This document shows positions 34,450 to 43,089 of a DNA stretch of 64,000 nt, piece by piece. A program made the position numbers and the translations under genes. The notes beneath the pieces are model-generated. The model saw only the letters and a program-made list of their open reading frames with translations, was not told where the DNA came from and did not search any database. The DNA comes from DATKPC01 sp035524275 (GTDB lineage Bacteria > Pseudomonadota > Gammaproteobacteria > Burkholderiales > Burkholderiaceae_F): the NCBI GenBank assembly GCA_035524275.1, contig DATKPC010000045.1:1-64000 (forward strand), read 5' to 3'. Numbering within the stretch: position 1 is the stretch's first letter; each line of letters opens with the position of its first letter.

Positions 34450-34821
34450 TCAGTCGTTTCGCGGGCCGGCGGCCACGCGCAGCAGTACCCGGCGATCCTC
34501 GAGGCGCACGTCGACCCGGCGCGTGCAGCCGGTGTCCGGCGCGACGGCCTGGCCACTCGCGAGATCGATCCGCAGCCCGTGCAGCGGACAGGTCACCTCG
34601 CGTCCGTGGACGATCCCCTGCGACAGCGGCCCGCCACGATGCGGGCAACGGTCGTGGACCGCGAAGATCTCGTCGGCGGCGTTGCGAAACACGGCGATAT
34701 CGCCGCCGGCCGTGCGCACGACCCGCGAGCCCAGCAGCGGGATGTCGTCGATTGCGCAGATCGACGTCCACTCGTCGCGTCCTGCCGCGCTCGTCGCGCG
34801 CGGCCCGGTCATCGTTGCCAT
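34450..34821 (-). CDS. nirD: nitrite reductase small subunit NirD (Rieske-type)
   Basis: A 123-residue protein with a full Rieske [2Fe-2S] motif: DRCPHRGGPLSQG and TCPLHGLRIDLASG, retaining both Cys and both His. Many NirD proteins have lost these ligands, so this one belongs to the cluster-binding kind. The start at 34821 gives MATMTG; a later Met is possible. It partners NirB and starts 11 bases after its stop. Confidence 0.92.
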   Translation of the reverse strand: MATMTGPRATSAAGRDEWTSICAIDDIPLLGSRVVRTAGGDIAVFRNAADEIFAVHDRCPHRGGPLSQGIVHGREVTCPLHGLRIDLASGQAVAPDTGCTRRVDVRLEDRRVLLRVAAGPRND

Positions 34822-34832
34822 GGCTTTCCCGT

Positions 34833-37313
34833 TCAGTCGACCGCGATCACCTCGAACTCGCGCCGCAGCGTCGCCTCGCGCGTGCGCTCCTCCCACGGAT
34901 CGCGGTAGCCCTGCAGCGCATGCAGCAGGCGCGCCTGCAGCGCCCGGCGCCCGGCCGCGTCGTCCACGACGCGGCGCTTGACCTCGTCGAGGCCGACGCG
35001 ATGCACGTAGTGCACCGTGCGTTCCAGGTAGTGGCCTTCCTCGCGATAGAGCTGCAGGAAGGCGCCCGCGTGCTCGAGAACGTCCTCGCGCGTGTGCACC
35101 TTGCAGAGGAACTGCGCGGCCTCGGTCTTGATGCCGCCGTTGCCGGCGACATAGATCTCCCAGCCGCCATCGACGCCGATGACGCCGACATCCTTGATCC
35201 CGGATTCGGCGCAGTTGCGCGGGCACCCGGAGACGGCGAGCTTCACCTTGTGCGGGCTCCACATCCCGAACAGCATCTTCTCGAGGTCGATCCCCATGCT
35301 CATCGACTGCTGCGTCCCGAAGCGGCAGTGCTCCGAGCCGACGCACGTCTTCACGGTGCGGAGGCTCTTGCCGTAGGCGTGCCCGGAGACCATCCCGGCC
35401 TTCGACAGGTCGGCCCAGATCCGCGGCAGGTCGTCCTTGCGCACGCCGAGCATGTCGATCCGCTGGCCGCCGGTCACCTTCAGCGTCGGCACCGCGTATT
35501 TCTCGGCCGCGTCGGCGATCGCGCGCAGTTCGCCGGGCGTCGTGAGCCCGCCCCACATCCGCGGCACGACGGAGTACGTCCCGTCCTTCTGGATGTTCGC
35601 GTGCGCGCGCTCGTTGATGAAGCGCGACTGCGGATCGTCGACGGCCTCGTGCGGCCACGTCGAGACCAGGTAGTAGTTGAGCGCCGGGCGGCAGGTCGCG
35701 CAGCCGTTGGGCGTGCGCCAGCCCAGCCCGGACTGCACCTCCGCCACGGTTCGCCACGGGTTCTCGCGGATCGCCTTGCGCACGCCGGCGTGCGGGATGT
35801 CGGTGCAGCCGCAGACGGGCTTCTCGCTGCTCGCCGCCGGCTGGTAGGCGCCGCCGATCGTCGAGGCCAGGATCTGCTCGACGAGCCCGGTGCACGAGCC
35901 GCAGCTCGACGAGGCCTTCGTATGCCTGCGCACGTCGTCGAGCGTGAACAGCCCCTGGACCTTGATCGCCTTGACGATGTCGCCCTTGCAGACGCCGTTG
36001 CAGCCGCAGACCTGTTCCGAATCCGGCATGGCCGCCGCGCGGCTCTCGCCGCGATGCCCGGTGTCGCCCAGGTGCGACTGCCCGAACATCAGGTGGTCGC
36101 GGATCTCGTGGATGTCCTGCCGGTCCTTGATCATCTGCAGGTACCAGGCGCCGTCGACGGTATCGCCGTAGAGGACCGCGCCGATGATCCGGTTGTCGCG
36201 GATGCACAGCTTCTTGTAGACGCCGCCGTGCGGGTCGTGCAGCACGATCTGCTCCACGCCGCTCGCCGCCTGACCGCCACCTTGGCCACCCCCGTCATCG
36301 CCGCCGCTGAAATCGCCGGCCGAGAAGACGTCGACGCCGGTCACCTTGAGCTTCGTCGACGTCAGTGACCCGGCGTAGCGCCCGATGCCGAATTCCGCGA
36401 GGTGGTTCGCGCAGACCTTCGCCTGCTCGAACAGCGGCGCGACGAGGCCGTAGGCCACCCCGCGGTGCTCCGCGCATTCGCCGACCGCGTAGATCCGCGG
36501 GTCGTAGGTCTGCAGGGTGTCGCTGACGACGATCCCGCGCCTGCAATGCAGGCCGGCGGAGCGCGCGAGCTCGATGTTCGGGCGGATGCCCGCGGCCATC
36601 ACGACGAGGTCGCCCGGTATCGATTCGCCGTCCTTGAAGCGAACCGCGCAGACGCGACCGCTCTCGCCGCGGACAAGTTCCGCCGTCTCCTTGCGCAGCA
36701 GGAACTTCAGGCCCTTCGCCTCGAGCGTCCGCTGCAGCATGGCGGCCGCCGTCGGGTCCAGCTGCCGTTCCATGATCCACGGCATCAGGTGCACGACGGT
36801 GACGTCCATGCCGCGCAGAGCCAGTCCGTTGGCCGCCTCGAGCCCGAGCAGCCCGCCGCCGATGACGACCGCGTGGCGATAGCTGCGGGACGCCGCGATC
36901 ATCTGGTCGGTGTCGTGGACGTCGCGATAGGAGACGACGCCCGGCAGGTCGCTGCCCGGCACCGGCAGGATCAGCGGGTTCGAGCCGGTGGCGAGCAGCA
37001 GGCGGTCGTAGGGCACTTCGCTGCCGTCGTCGGCGACGACGCGGCGCGCGCGGCGGTCGATGCGAACGACCTTGCGGCCGGCGTGCAGCGTGATCCCGTT
37101 GCCGGCGTACCAGGCGCGGTCGTTGAGGATGATGTCCTGGACCGTCATCTCGCCGGCGAGCACCGGCGACAGCAGGATCCGGTTGTAGTTCGGATGCGGT
37201 TCGGCGCCGAAGACGGTGATGTCGTAGGCGTCCGGCGCGTGCTTCAGGAGTTCCTCGAGCGTGCGCACGCCGGCCATGCCGTTGCCGACGAGGACGAGCC
37301 TTTGCTTCTGCAT
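34833..37313 (-). CDS. nirB: assimilatory nitrite reductase large subunit NirB
   Basis: An 826-residue siroheme enzyme that reduces nitrite to ammonium with NAD(P)H. The N-terminal FAD/NAD(P) module has LVLVGNGMAGVRTLEELL and VVIGGGLLGLEAANGL. The BFD-like [2Fe-2S] region follows (VCGCNGVCKGDIVKAIK and SSCGSCTGLVEQIL). Then come the ferredoxin-like half-domain and the siroheme/[4Fe-4S] Cys pattern KTCVGSEHCRFGTQ and VSGCPRNCAESG. The start at 37313 begins MQKQRLVLVGNGMAG. It is the first gene of the nitrate operon, behind a sigma-54 promoter and a hairpin leader. Confidence 0.94.
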   Translation of the reverse strand: MQKQRLVLVGNGMAGVRTLEELLKHAPDAYDITVFGAEPHPNYNRILLSPVLAGEMTVQDIILNDRAWYAGNGITLHAGRKVVRIDRRARRVVADDGSEVPYDRLLLATGSNPLILPVPGSDLPGVVSYRDVHDTDQMIAASRSYRHAVVIGGGLLGLEAANGLALRGMDVTVVHLMPWIMERQLDPTAAAMLQRTLEAKGLKFLLRKETAELVRGESGRVCAVRFKDGESIPGDLVVMAAGIRPNIELARSAGLHCRRGIVVSDTLQTYDPRIYAVGECAEHRGVAYGLVAPLFEQAKVCANHLAEFGIGRYAGSLTSTKLKVTGVDVFSAGDFSGGDDGGGQGGGQAASGVEQIVLHDPHGGVYKKLCIRDNRIIGAVLYGDTVDGAWYLQMIKDRQDIHEIRDHLMFGQSHLGDTGHRGESRAAAMPDSEQVCGCNGVCKGDIVKAIKVQGLFTLDDVRRHTKASSSCGSCTGLVEQILASTIGGAYQPAASSEKPVCGCTDIPHAGVRKAIRENPWRTVAEVQSGLGWRTPNGCATCRPALNYYLVSTWPHEAVDDPQSRFINERAHANIQKDGTYSVVPRMWGGLTTPGELRAIADAAEKYAVPTLKVTGGQRIDMLGVRKDDLPRIWADLSKAGMVSGHAYGKSLRTVKTCVGSEHCRFGTQQSMSMGIDLEKMLFGMWSPHKVKLAVSGCPRNCAESGIKDVGVIGVDGGWEIYVAGNGGIKTEAAQFLCKVHTREDVLEHAGAFLQLYREEGHYLERTVHYVHRVGLDEVKRRVVDDAAGRRALQARLLHALQGYRDPWEERTREATLRREFEVIAVD

Positions 37314-37361
37314 CGCGATGCTTCCCCGTTCGAGTCGCCGCGTTCGACACGGCGACGGGCC

Positions 37362-37418
37362 AAAAAGAAAAAGGGCGTCAGGCCGCCGGCCGCTAAAGGC
37401 CGGTGCCCGGACGCCCTT
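37362..37418 (-). terminator. terminator-like hairpin in the nirB leader (possible attenuator)
   Basis: On the minus strand the outer arms AAGGGCGTC and GACGCCCTT (37418-37410 and 37379-37371) enclose an inner stem CCGGCC/GGCCGG with a six-base loop. The hairpin is followed immediately by TTTTTCTTTTT-like sequence (to 37362), which has the form of an intrinsic terminator. It lies about 50 bases upstream of the nirB ATG and within the predicted transcript. Nitrate operons of other proteobacteria use such leaders with NasR/NasT-type antiterminators; no such gene is in the window. Confidence 0.65.
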
Positions 37419-37505
37419 GTCCGTTTCGTGGTGGTCGAGCCCGCTTCCGCGGTGCCCGCTACCGGTGCGCGTCGTCGCCGTTGACACGCGATCGGCGACT
37501 TCCTT

Positions 37506-37521
37506 GCAAGCGACGTGCCAC
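37506..37521 (-). promoter_or_regulatory. sigma-54 (-24/-12) promoter of the nirBD-narK-kinase-nasA operon
   Basis: The minus strand reads TGGCACGTCGCTTGCA, a match to the -24/-12 consensus TGGCACG-N4-TTGCA at every defined position. Transcription would start near 37495 and give a leader of about 180 nt. It fits nitrogen control through NtrC. Confidence 0.78.
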
Positions 37522-37911
37522 GCGATCAACGCTCCGGCGCGCGCACCCCGTGTCGCTCGCCGGACGCATGGCTGCGCCGAGCATCTCGACCGTCGCGACG
37601 AACCCCGGCGCCCCCGTTTATCGTGCGGCGGCGCACCATGATTGGGCGCGATCGGGCGAAGCCTGTCGCGAGCCGCGGAAGCGGATCGAAGCGGGCGCTA
37701 ACTGCCAAAGGGTCGCGGCTCGACAGGCTCGGCAGGCGGCTGCAAATGCCGAAACCAGACCCGTCGTTCGTCGATTCCCTAGGCGACTCCGGTTCCGTTC
37801 GTGCCCGATGCAACGCGGCACGAAGCACGCCAGCCGCGACCCCCGGTTGCGCTTCCGGACCGGTATCGTTGCCGGCGTGAACGCCTGCCCGCCCTCCGGA
37901 AACCGCGCACG
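37522..37911. other. intergenic regulatory region between nirB promoter and soxC
   Basis: This stretch of about 390 bases holds no gene I can support. It contains an NtrC-like dyad at 37633-37649 (GCACCA, 4 nt, then TGGGCGC), about 145 bases upstream of the predicted nirB start, where an enhancer would be expected; one half is imperfect. I see no clear sigma-70 promoter for soxC here, although it must lie in the right half. Confidence 0.4.
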
Positions 37912-39132
37912 ATGACGCGACCGTCGCTCGAACGCCGGCGCCTGCTTCGAAGCGGTCTGTTGCTCGCCGGCTCCGGTCTCGCGGCGGGCGAGGCGGCGGA
38001 ACTCCCGCCGACGATGCGGACGCCGGGGCGCAGTTTCTCCAACTATGGCCAACCGGCGGAAGCGGAACGCGGCGTCGTGCGTTGGATCGCGGCGAATCGC
38101 GCGGCGCCGGGCAATGGCGTGTCATGGACGCCGCTGCACGACCTGGAAGGCATCATCACGCCGAGCGGGCTGCATTTCGAGCGGCACCAGAACGGCGTGC
38201 CGACGATCGACCCCGCGACGCACCGGCTGCTCGTCGACGGACTCGTTCGCCAGCCGCTGTCGTTCGGCATCGACGATCTGCTGCGCTACCCGCAGCGATC
38301 GCGAATCCTTTTCATCGAATGCGGCGGCAACAGCAGCAGCGGCTGGCACCGCGAGCCGCAGCAGGCACCGACCGGCTTCCTGCATGGCCTCGCGTCGTGC
38401 AGCGAATGGACCGGCGTCCCGCTGTCGCGGCTGCTCGACGAAGCCGGCGTCGACGCCTCGGCCGGCTGGATCGTTGCCGAGGGAGCGGACGCCGCAGCGA
38501 TGCAGGTCAGCCTGCCGCTCGCGAAGGCGCGTCAAGACGGCCTGCTCGCGCTGTACCAGAACGGCGAGCGCATCCGGCCGGAGAACGGCTATCCGCTGCG
38601 ACTCGTCGTCGCCGGGTGCGAAGGGGTGTTGAACGTCAAGTGGCTGAGGCGCCTGGAGGTCGCACGCGAGCCGGCGATGACGCGCAACGAGACCGCGCGC
38701 TACACCGAATTGCAACCGGACGGGCGCGCGCGCGCGTTCACGTTCGTGATGGATCCGAAGTCGGTGATCACGTCGCCGACCGTCGGGCAGGCGCTCTCGG
38801 GGCCGGGCGTCTACGAGATCCGCGGCCTGGCCTGGAGCGGCCATGGGCGCATCCGGCGCGTCGACGTCTCCGCCGACGCCGGCCTCAGCTGGGCCGAAGC
38901 GACGCTGCAGGACCCGGTGCTGCCGCTCGCGTTCACGCGGTTCCGCATTCCGTGGCGCTGGCGCGGAAAGCCGGCGGTGCTGAAATGCCGCGCGACCGAC
39001 GAGATGGGCAACGTCCAGCCGGAGCGCGAGCGACTGGTCGCGCAGCGCGGGCGCAACGGCGAATTCCACTACAACGCGATCGTCGCGTTTGCCGTCGATG
39101 CCGACGGCGAGGTGACCCATGTCTATCGCTGA
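37912..39132 (+). CDS. soxC: sulfite dehydrogenase molybdenum subunit SoxC
   Basis: A 406-residue periplasmic sulfite-oxidase-family enzyme. The Tat leader is ERRRLLRSGLLLAGSGLAAG at the N-terminus. The molybdenum-ligating Cys is Cys137 in LFIECGGNSSSG. SoxC features include TPLHDLEGIITPSGLHFERH, GLASCSEWTGVPLSRLLDEAG, and the C-terminal Mo-co dimerisation domain (GVYEIRGLAWSGHGRIRRVDVSAD). The ATG at 37912 is chosen because it gives the leader. It is coupled to the cytochrome gene by a 14-base overlap, so electrons from sulfite go to that cytochrome. Confidence 0.92.
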   Translation: MTRPSLERRRLLRSGLLLAGSGLAAGEAAELPPTMRTPGRSFSNYGQPAEAERGVVRWIAANRAAPGNGVSWTPLHDLEGIITPSGLHFERHQNGVPTIDPATHRLLVDGLVRQPLSFGIDDLLRYPQRSRILFIECGGNSSSGWHREPQQAPTGFLHGLASCSEWTGVPLSRLLDEAGVDASAGWIVAEGADAAAMQVSLPLAKARQDGLLALYQNGERIRPENGYPLRLVVAGCEGVLNVKWLRRLEVAREPAMTRNETARYTELQPDGRARAFTFVMDPKSVITSPTVGQALSGPGVYEIRGLAWSGHGRIRRVDVSADAGLSWAEATLQDPVLPLAFTRFRIPWRWRGKPAVLKCRATDEMGNVQPERERLVAQRGRNGEFHYNAIVAFAVDADGEVTHVYR

Positions 39133-39784
39133 GCCGCGCGAGGCCCGGCCCACGGCGCCGCGGCAGGCACCCGTGCGCGCGACGTCGCTTGCCGTCGCGG
39201 CGACGCTCGCGCTGGCGACCGGTGGATGCGCGCAGCCGGCCCGCGACATGGCGTCCGCAGCGGATCTCGGCGGGGCGATCCCGCCCGCCGCGCTCGGAAG
39301 GCCGCCCGCCGCGGCGGAACGCGCCGCCTACGCGGCGACGATCTACGCTGACGGGCGCGGCCTTCCTGCGGGGCGCGGCGACGCGGCCGCCGGCGAAGGC
39401 ATCTATGCACGCGCCTGCCAGCGTTGCCATGGCGCGCGCGGCAGCGGCGGCAGCGGCGGCGATCTCGCGGGTCGCGATCGACTGGACGAACCCGACGCGG
39501 ACCGCACGATCGGCGCCTACTGGCCGTTCGCGACGACGGTGTTCGACTACATCCGGCGCGCGATGCCGCTCGACGCGCCGCGAACGCTCGACGACGATGC
39601 GATCTATTCGGTGACCGCCTACCTGCTTTACCTGAACGGCATCGTCGGCCGCGACGACGTGCTGGACGCCGGCACCCTCGCGCGCGTCCGGATGCCGAAT
39701 GCCGCCGGCTTCGTCGGTATCGACGCCCCGTGGCCCGACATTCGGCCGCGGATCGAGCCGGGCGGCGATCGACCCGACAACTGA
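39119..39784 (+). CDS. mono-heme cytochrome c lipoprotein, SoxD-like partner of SoxC
   Basis: A 221-residue c-type cytochrome. The single heme site is ARACQRCHGARG near residue 100, and MPLDAP or RMPNAAGF could supply the axial Met. The leader ends in LATGGCAQP, a lipobox, so it is likely membrane-anchored in the periplasm. Classical SoxD is a longer di-heme protein, so this is a shortened or different partner. It overlaps soxC and is followed by the rhodanese gene after 26 bases. Confidence 0.87.
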   Translation: MSIAEPREARPTAPRQAPVRATSLAVAATLALATGGCAQPARDMASAADLGGAIPPAALGRPPAAAERAAYAATIYADGRGLPAGRGDAAAGEGIYARACQRCHGARGSGGSGGDLAGRDRLDEPDADRTIGAYWPFATTVFDYIRRAMPLDAPRTLDDDAIYSVTAYLLYLNGIVGRDDVLDAGTLARVRMPNAAGFVGIDAPWPDIRPRIEPGGDRPDN

Positions 39785-39810
39785 CAACGAACGGCTGAGG
39801 AGGCCTGGGG

Positions 39811-40215
39811 ATGCCGATCACGAAGGGATACCGGAAACTCATCGAGGAAGCGCGCGCGAAGATCCGCACGCTGTCGCTCGACGAGGCCAAGGCGAAATTC
39901 GGCGCCGCGGACGTCGTCTTCGTCGACATCCGCGACGTCCGCGAACTCGAGCGCGAAGGCATGATTCCCGGGGCATTCCACGCGCCGCGCGGCATGCTGG
40001 AGTTCTGGGTCGATCCGGAGAGTCCGTACTACAAGGCGGTCTTCGGCTCCGGAAAGGAATTCGTCCTCTACTGCGCGTCGGCCTGGCGATCGAGCCTCGC
40101 GACCGCCGCGCTGCAGGAGATGGGCCTGGCGCCGGTGAGCCACGTCGAAGGCGGATTCAAGGCCTGGAAGGAGGCCGGGCTGCCGGTCGGCGAGAAGCCG
40201 GCGCAGCGGCATTGA
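39811..40215 (+). CDS. rhodanese-like sulfurtransferase
   Basis: A 134-residue single-domain rhodanese. It has VVFVDIRDVRELEREGMIPGAFHAPRGMLEFWVDP and the catalytic Cys loop FVLYCASAWRSSLA near residue 90. The final GGFKAWKEAGLPV is the standard rhodanese ending. It lacks a signal peptide and is probably cytoplasmic. GAGGAGG precedes the ATG. Position after SoxC and the cytochrome suggests sulfane-sulfur handling; this is inference. Confidence 0.9.
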   Translation: MPITKGYRKLIEEARAKIRTLSLDEAKAKFGAADVVFVDIRDVRELEREGMIPGAFHAPRGMLEFWVDPESPYYKAVFGSGKEFVLYCASAWRSSLATAALQEMGLAPVSHVEGGFKAWKEAGLPVGEKPAQRH

Positions 40216-40237
40216 TCGAAAGGGCCGCGGGCGCAGG

Positions 40238-40368
40238 CGCCCTCTCCCCCTCCCCTCTCCCGCTTCGCGGGCGAGGGGCGATCCGTCGTCGAGAATTGAA
40301 GCGATGTCCCACCGGCTGACACCGGCTCGCCCCTCGCCCGCGAAGCGGGAGAGGGGAGGGGGAGAGGG
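40238..40368. repeat. BIME-like inverted repeat, copy 4
   Basis: The left arm (40238-40280) is identical to the 43-nt arm of copy 2, and the right arm (40328-40368) lacks only its last two bases. The 47-nt core begins ATCCG and contains AATTGAA and GGCTGAC, shared with copy 3. It fills the space between the convergent rhodanese and acetate kinase genes and could serve as a bidirectional terminator. Confidence 0.92.
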
Positions 40369-40370
40369 TG

Positions 40371-41564
40371 TCAGCCGCGGCCCGCGCCCGCCGCCATTCG
40401 CCACGTGTGCCGCGCGATCATCAGGTCCTCGTCGGTCGGCACGACCCAGACCGATACCGGCGACGACGCGCCGCTGATACGCGGCGCGCCGGCGGCGTTC
40501 GCTGCCGCGTCGACGCCGATGCCGAGCCAGGAGACGCCGTCGCAGACGCGCTGTCGTATGGCCGGCGCGTGCTCGCCGATGCCGGCCGTGAAGACCAGCG
40601 CGTCGATGCCGCCGAGGGCCGCGGCGAGCGAGCCGATCTCGCGCCGTATCCGGTAGACGAACAGCTCGACGGCCTCGACGGCGCGCGGATCGCTGCTCGC
40701 CAGCAGCGTCCGCATGTCGCCGCTGAGCCCGGAGACACCCAGCAACCCCGACTCGTGGTAGAGCATGCGCGTGACGTCCTGCGGCGTCATGCCCTTCTGC
40801 TCGATCAGATAGAGCACGACGCCGGGGTCGATCGCGCCGCAGCGCTCGCTCATCACGAGGCCATCGAGCGCGGTGAACCCCATCGTCGTCGCGACGCTGC
40901 GCCCGGCCTCGAGCGCGCAGAGGCTGGCGCCGCTGCCGAGGTGCGCGACGATGACCCGTCCGCCGGCAACGGCGGCTCCGGCCACGCGCGGCAGTGCCGC
41001 CGCGATGTATTCGTAGGACAGGCCGTGGAAGCCGTAGCGGCGCACGCCGTCGGCGGTCAGCGCGCGCGGCAGCGCGAACGTCGTCGCGGTCGCCGGCTGC
41101 CCGTGATGGAACGCCGTGTCGAAGCAGGCGACCTGCGGCAGCGCCGCGTCGAGCGCCGCCAGGGCGTCGATCGCCGCGAGGTGGTGCGGCTGGTGCAGCG
41201 GCGCCAGCGGCACGAGGCGCTCGATCTCGGCACGGACATCGGCATCGATCCGCGCCGGCGCGGCGAAGCGCGCACCGCCGTGGACGACGCGGTGTCCGAC
41301 CGCGGCCACCTGGTACGCCGGGAAGGTCGCCCGGATCCAGGTGAGGAGCGCGTCAAGCGCCCGCTCGTGCGAAGCGCCGGGCGGTAGCGCCATCGGCGCG
41401 GCGCGAGCGCCGGCGACCTCCGACTCGAAGCGCACGTCGTGGCCGATCCCGGAAAACTGCCCGCCGCCGAGCAGCCCGTGCGGCCCCGGTTCCTCGCCGG
41501 CGTCGTAGAGCGCGAACTTCAGGCTCGACGAGCCGGCGTTGACGACCAGGATGGCGTCGTTCAC
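40371..41564 (-). CDS. ackA: acetate/propionate kinase AckA
   Basis: A 397-residue ASKHA-fold kinase. It opens ILVVNAGSSSLKFALYD and has VGHRVVHGG, RYGFHGLSYEYIA, IVAHLGSGASLCAL and the C-terminal VFTAGIGEHAPAIRQR. It makes acetyl phosphate (or the propionyl homologue) from ATP, or the reverse. The GTG start at 41564 overlaps the phosphotransacylase stop as GTGA, so the two enzymes are made together. Confidence 0.93.
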   Translation of the reverse strand: MNDAILVVNAGSSSLKFALYDAGEEPGPHGLLGGGQFSGIGHDVRFESEVAGARAAPMALPPGASHERALDALLTWIRATFPAYQVAAVGHRVVHGGARFAAPARIDADVRAEIERLVPLAPLHQPHHLAAIDALAALDAALPQVACFDTAFHHGQPATATTFALPRALTADGVRRYGFHGLSYEYIAAALPRVAGAAVAGGRVIVAHLGSGASLCALEAGRSVATTMGFTALDGLVMSERCGAIDPGVVLYLIEQKGMTPQDVTRMLYHESGLLGVSGLSGDMRTLLASSDPRAVEAVELFVYRIRREIGSLAAALGGIDALVFTAGIGEHAPAIRQRVCDGVSWLGIGVDAAANAAGAPRISGASSPVSVWVVPTDEDLMIARHTWRMAAGAGRG

Positions 41565-42958
41565 GCCGCGGCGCCCTGCGGCTTGTGCCGCGCGACGAGC
41601 AACGCGATCGCGCAGGAACCGAGCCGCGCCAGCGTCTTGTCGGCGCGGCTCGTCAGGATGATCGGGACGCGCGCCCCGAGCACGACGCCGGCCATCTCGG
41701 CATCGGCGAGGTACTCCAGCTGCTTCGCGAGCATGTTGCCGGCCTCGAGATCGGGCACCAGCAGGATGTCGGCGTGGCCGGCCACCGGCGAGACGATCCC
41801 CTTCGTGCGCGCGGCCTCCTCCGAGACCGCGTTGTCGAATGCGAGGGGTCCGTCCAGCACGCCGCCGACGATCTGCCCGCGGTCGGCCATCTTGCAAAGC
41901 GCCGCGGCGTCCAGCGTCGACTGCAGCTTCGCCGACACGGTCTCGACGGCCGAGAGGATCGCCACGCGCGGCTTCGTGATCCCGAGCGCATGCGCCAGTT
42001 CGATCGCGTTCTGGACGATGTCGGCCTTCTCCTCCAGCGTCGGCGCGACGTTGATCGCGGCGTCGGTGATCAGCAGCGGTCGCGGGTAGGCCGGCGCGTC
42101 GATCGCGAAGACGTGGCTGATGCGGCGCTTGCCGCGCAGGCCGCCCGCGCTGCTGACGACCGGATGGAGCAGTTCGTCGGTGTGCAGCGCGCCCTTCATC
42201 AGCGCCTCGACCTTGCCGCCGCGGGCGAGCTCGACGGCCAGGGCCGCCGCCGCATCGCTGTGCTCGGTCGCGATGATCCGGTAGGGGCCGAGATCGATGC
42301 CGGCATGCTGCGCGGCGGCGCGGATCCGCGGTTCCGGGCCGATCAGCACCGGCTCGATCAGCGCCATGCGCGCCGCTTCGACGGCGCCGACGATCGAGAC
42401 CTCGTCGACCGGGTGCACGACCGCCGTGCGCAGCGGCGCGAGACCGCGCGTCATCTCGATCAGCCGTTCATAGCGCTGGCCGTGCTGCCGCAGCTGCAAC
42501 TCCGGCAGCACGATGCGGTCGCGCGAAATCTTCTCGGTCGGGGCGACGACCTCCGCGATGCCGCTGATCACCTCCTCGCCGCGCTGGTTCGCGGCGCGGC
42601 AGTCGAAGACCACGTGGTGATTCGCGTCGTTCTTCTGTTCCACGGTCACGCTGATCGTCAGCGTGTCGCCCGGCATCACCGGGCGCCGGAACCGCAGCGA
42701 CTGCGAGACGTAGAGCGTGCCCGGGCCGGGCAGCTGCGTCCCGAGGACGGTCGAGAACAGCGCGCCGCCCCACATCCCGTGCGCCACGACGCCGTGGAAC
42801 GCGTCGCTGCGGGCGAACTCGGTGTCGACGTGCGCCGGGTTGACGTCGCCCGACATGATCGCGAAGACCTCGATGTCCTTGTACGTCAACTGCCGCACGA
42901 GGGACGCCGAGTCCCCGAGCTTCATTTCACCGAACGTCCGGTTCTCGATCAGCGCCAT
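41561..42958 (-). CDS. MaoC hydratase-like / phosphate acyltransferase fusion
   Basis: A 465-residue two-domain protein. Residues about 1-145 are a MaoC-type hot-dog domain (VFAIMSGDVNPAHVDTEFA, HGMWGGALFSTVLG). The remainder is a phosphate acetyl/butyryltransferase domain (IVGAVEAARMALIEPVLIGPE, DELLHPVVSSAGGLRG, PLLITDAAINVAPTLEEKADIVQNAIELA, RVAILSAVETVSAKLQST). Such fusions are known next to acetate kinase in betaproteobacteria. The acyl substrate and the hydratase role are uncertain. It is coupled to ackA. Confidence 0.92.
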   Translation of the reverse strand: MALIENRTFGEMKLGDSASLVRQLTYKDIEVFAIMSGDVNPAHVDTEFARSDAFHGVVAHGMWGGALFSTVLGTQLPGPGTLYVSQSLRFRRPVMPGDTLTISVTVEQKNDANHHVVFDCRAANQRGEEVISGIAEVVAPTEKISRDRIVLPELQLRQHGQRYERLIEMTRGLAPLRTAVVHPVDEVSIVGAVEAARMALIEPVLIGPEPRIRAAAQHAGIDLGPYRIIATEHSDAAAALAVELARGGKVEALMKGALHTDELLHPVVSSAGGLRGKRRISHVFAIDAPAYPRPLLITDAAINVAPTLEEKADIVQNAIELAHALGITKPRVAILSAVETVSAKLQSTLDAAALCKMADRGQIVGGVLDGPLAFDNAVSEEAARTKGIVSPVAGHADILLVPDLEAGNMLAKQLEYLADAEMAGVVLGARVPIILTSRADKTLARLGSCAIALLVARHKPQGAAA

Positions 42959-43044
42959 CGTGTCGTTCCCATCGGGATGCCCTCGATCCAGCCGCGATGG
43001 TAGCCGCGCGTCGTGACATGGCGCGTGGCAAGGGCCGGCGCGGG

Positions 43045-43062
43045 ACTGTATATAATGACAGT
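43045..43062 (+). promoter_or_regulatory. promoter with dyad symmetry before the H-NS-like gene
   Basis: TATAAT at 43051-43056 is a consensus -10 box, rare in this G+C-rich window. It is enclosed by ACTGT and ACAGT, 5-bp inverted arms around an 8-nt centre, so a repressor could bind over the -10. The -35 is weak (TGGCAA at 43026-43031, spacing 19). The predicted start lies about 30 bases before ATG 43090. Confidence 0.6.
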
Positions 43063-43089
43063 ATCCATCCGCTCGACGAGGACCGCTCG

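Noticed and set aside
31419..34556. A possible fusion of the kinase with the nitrate transporter region
   Set aside because: The upstream part of the frame is an out-of-frame reading of narK; ATG 33185 begins the phosphatase domain naturally.
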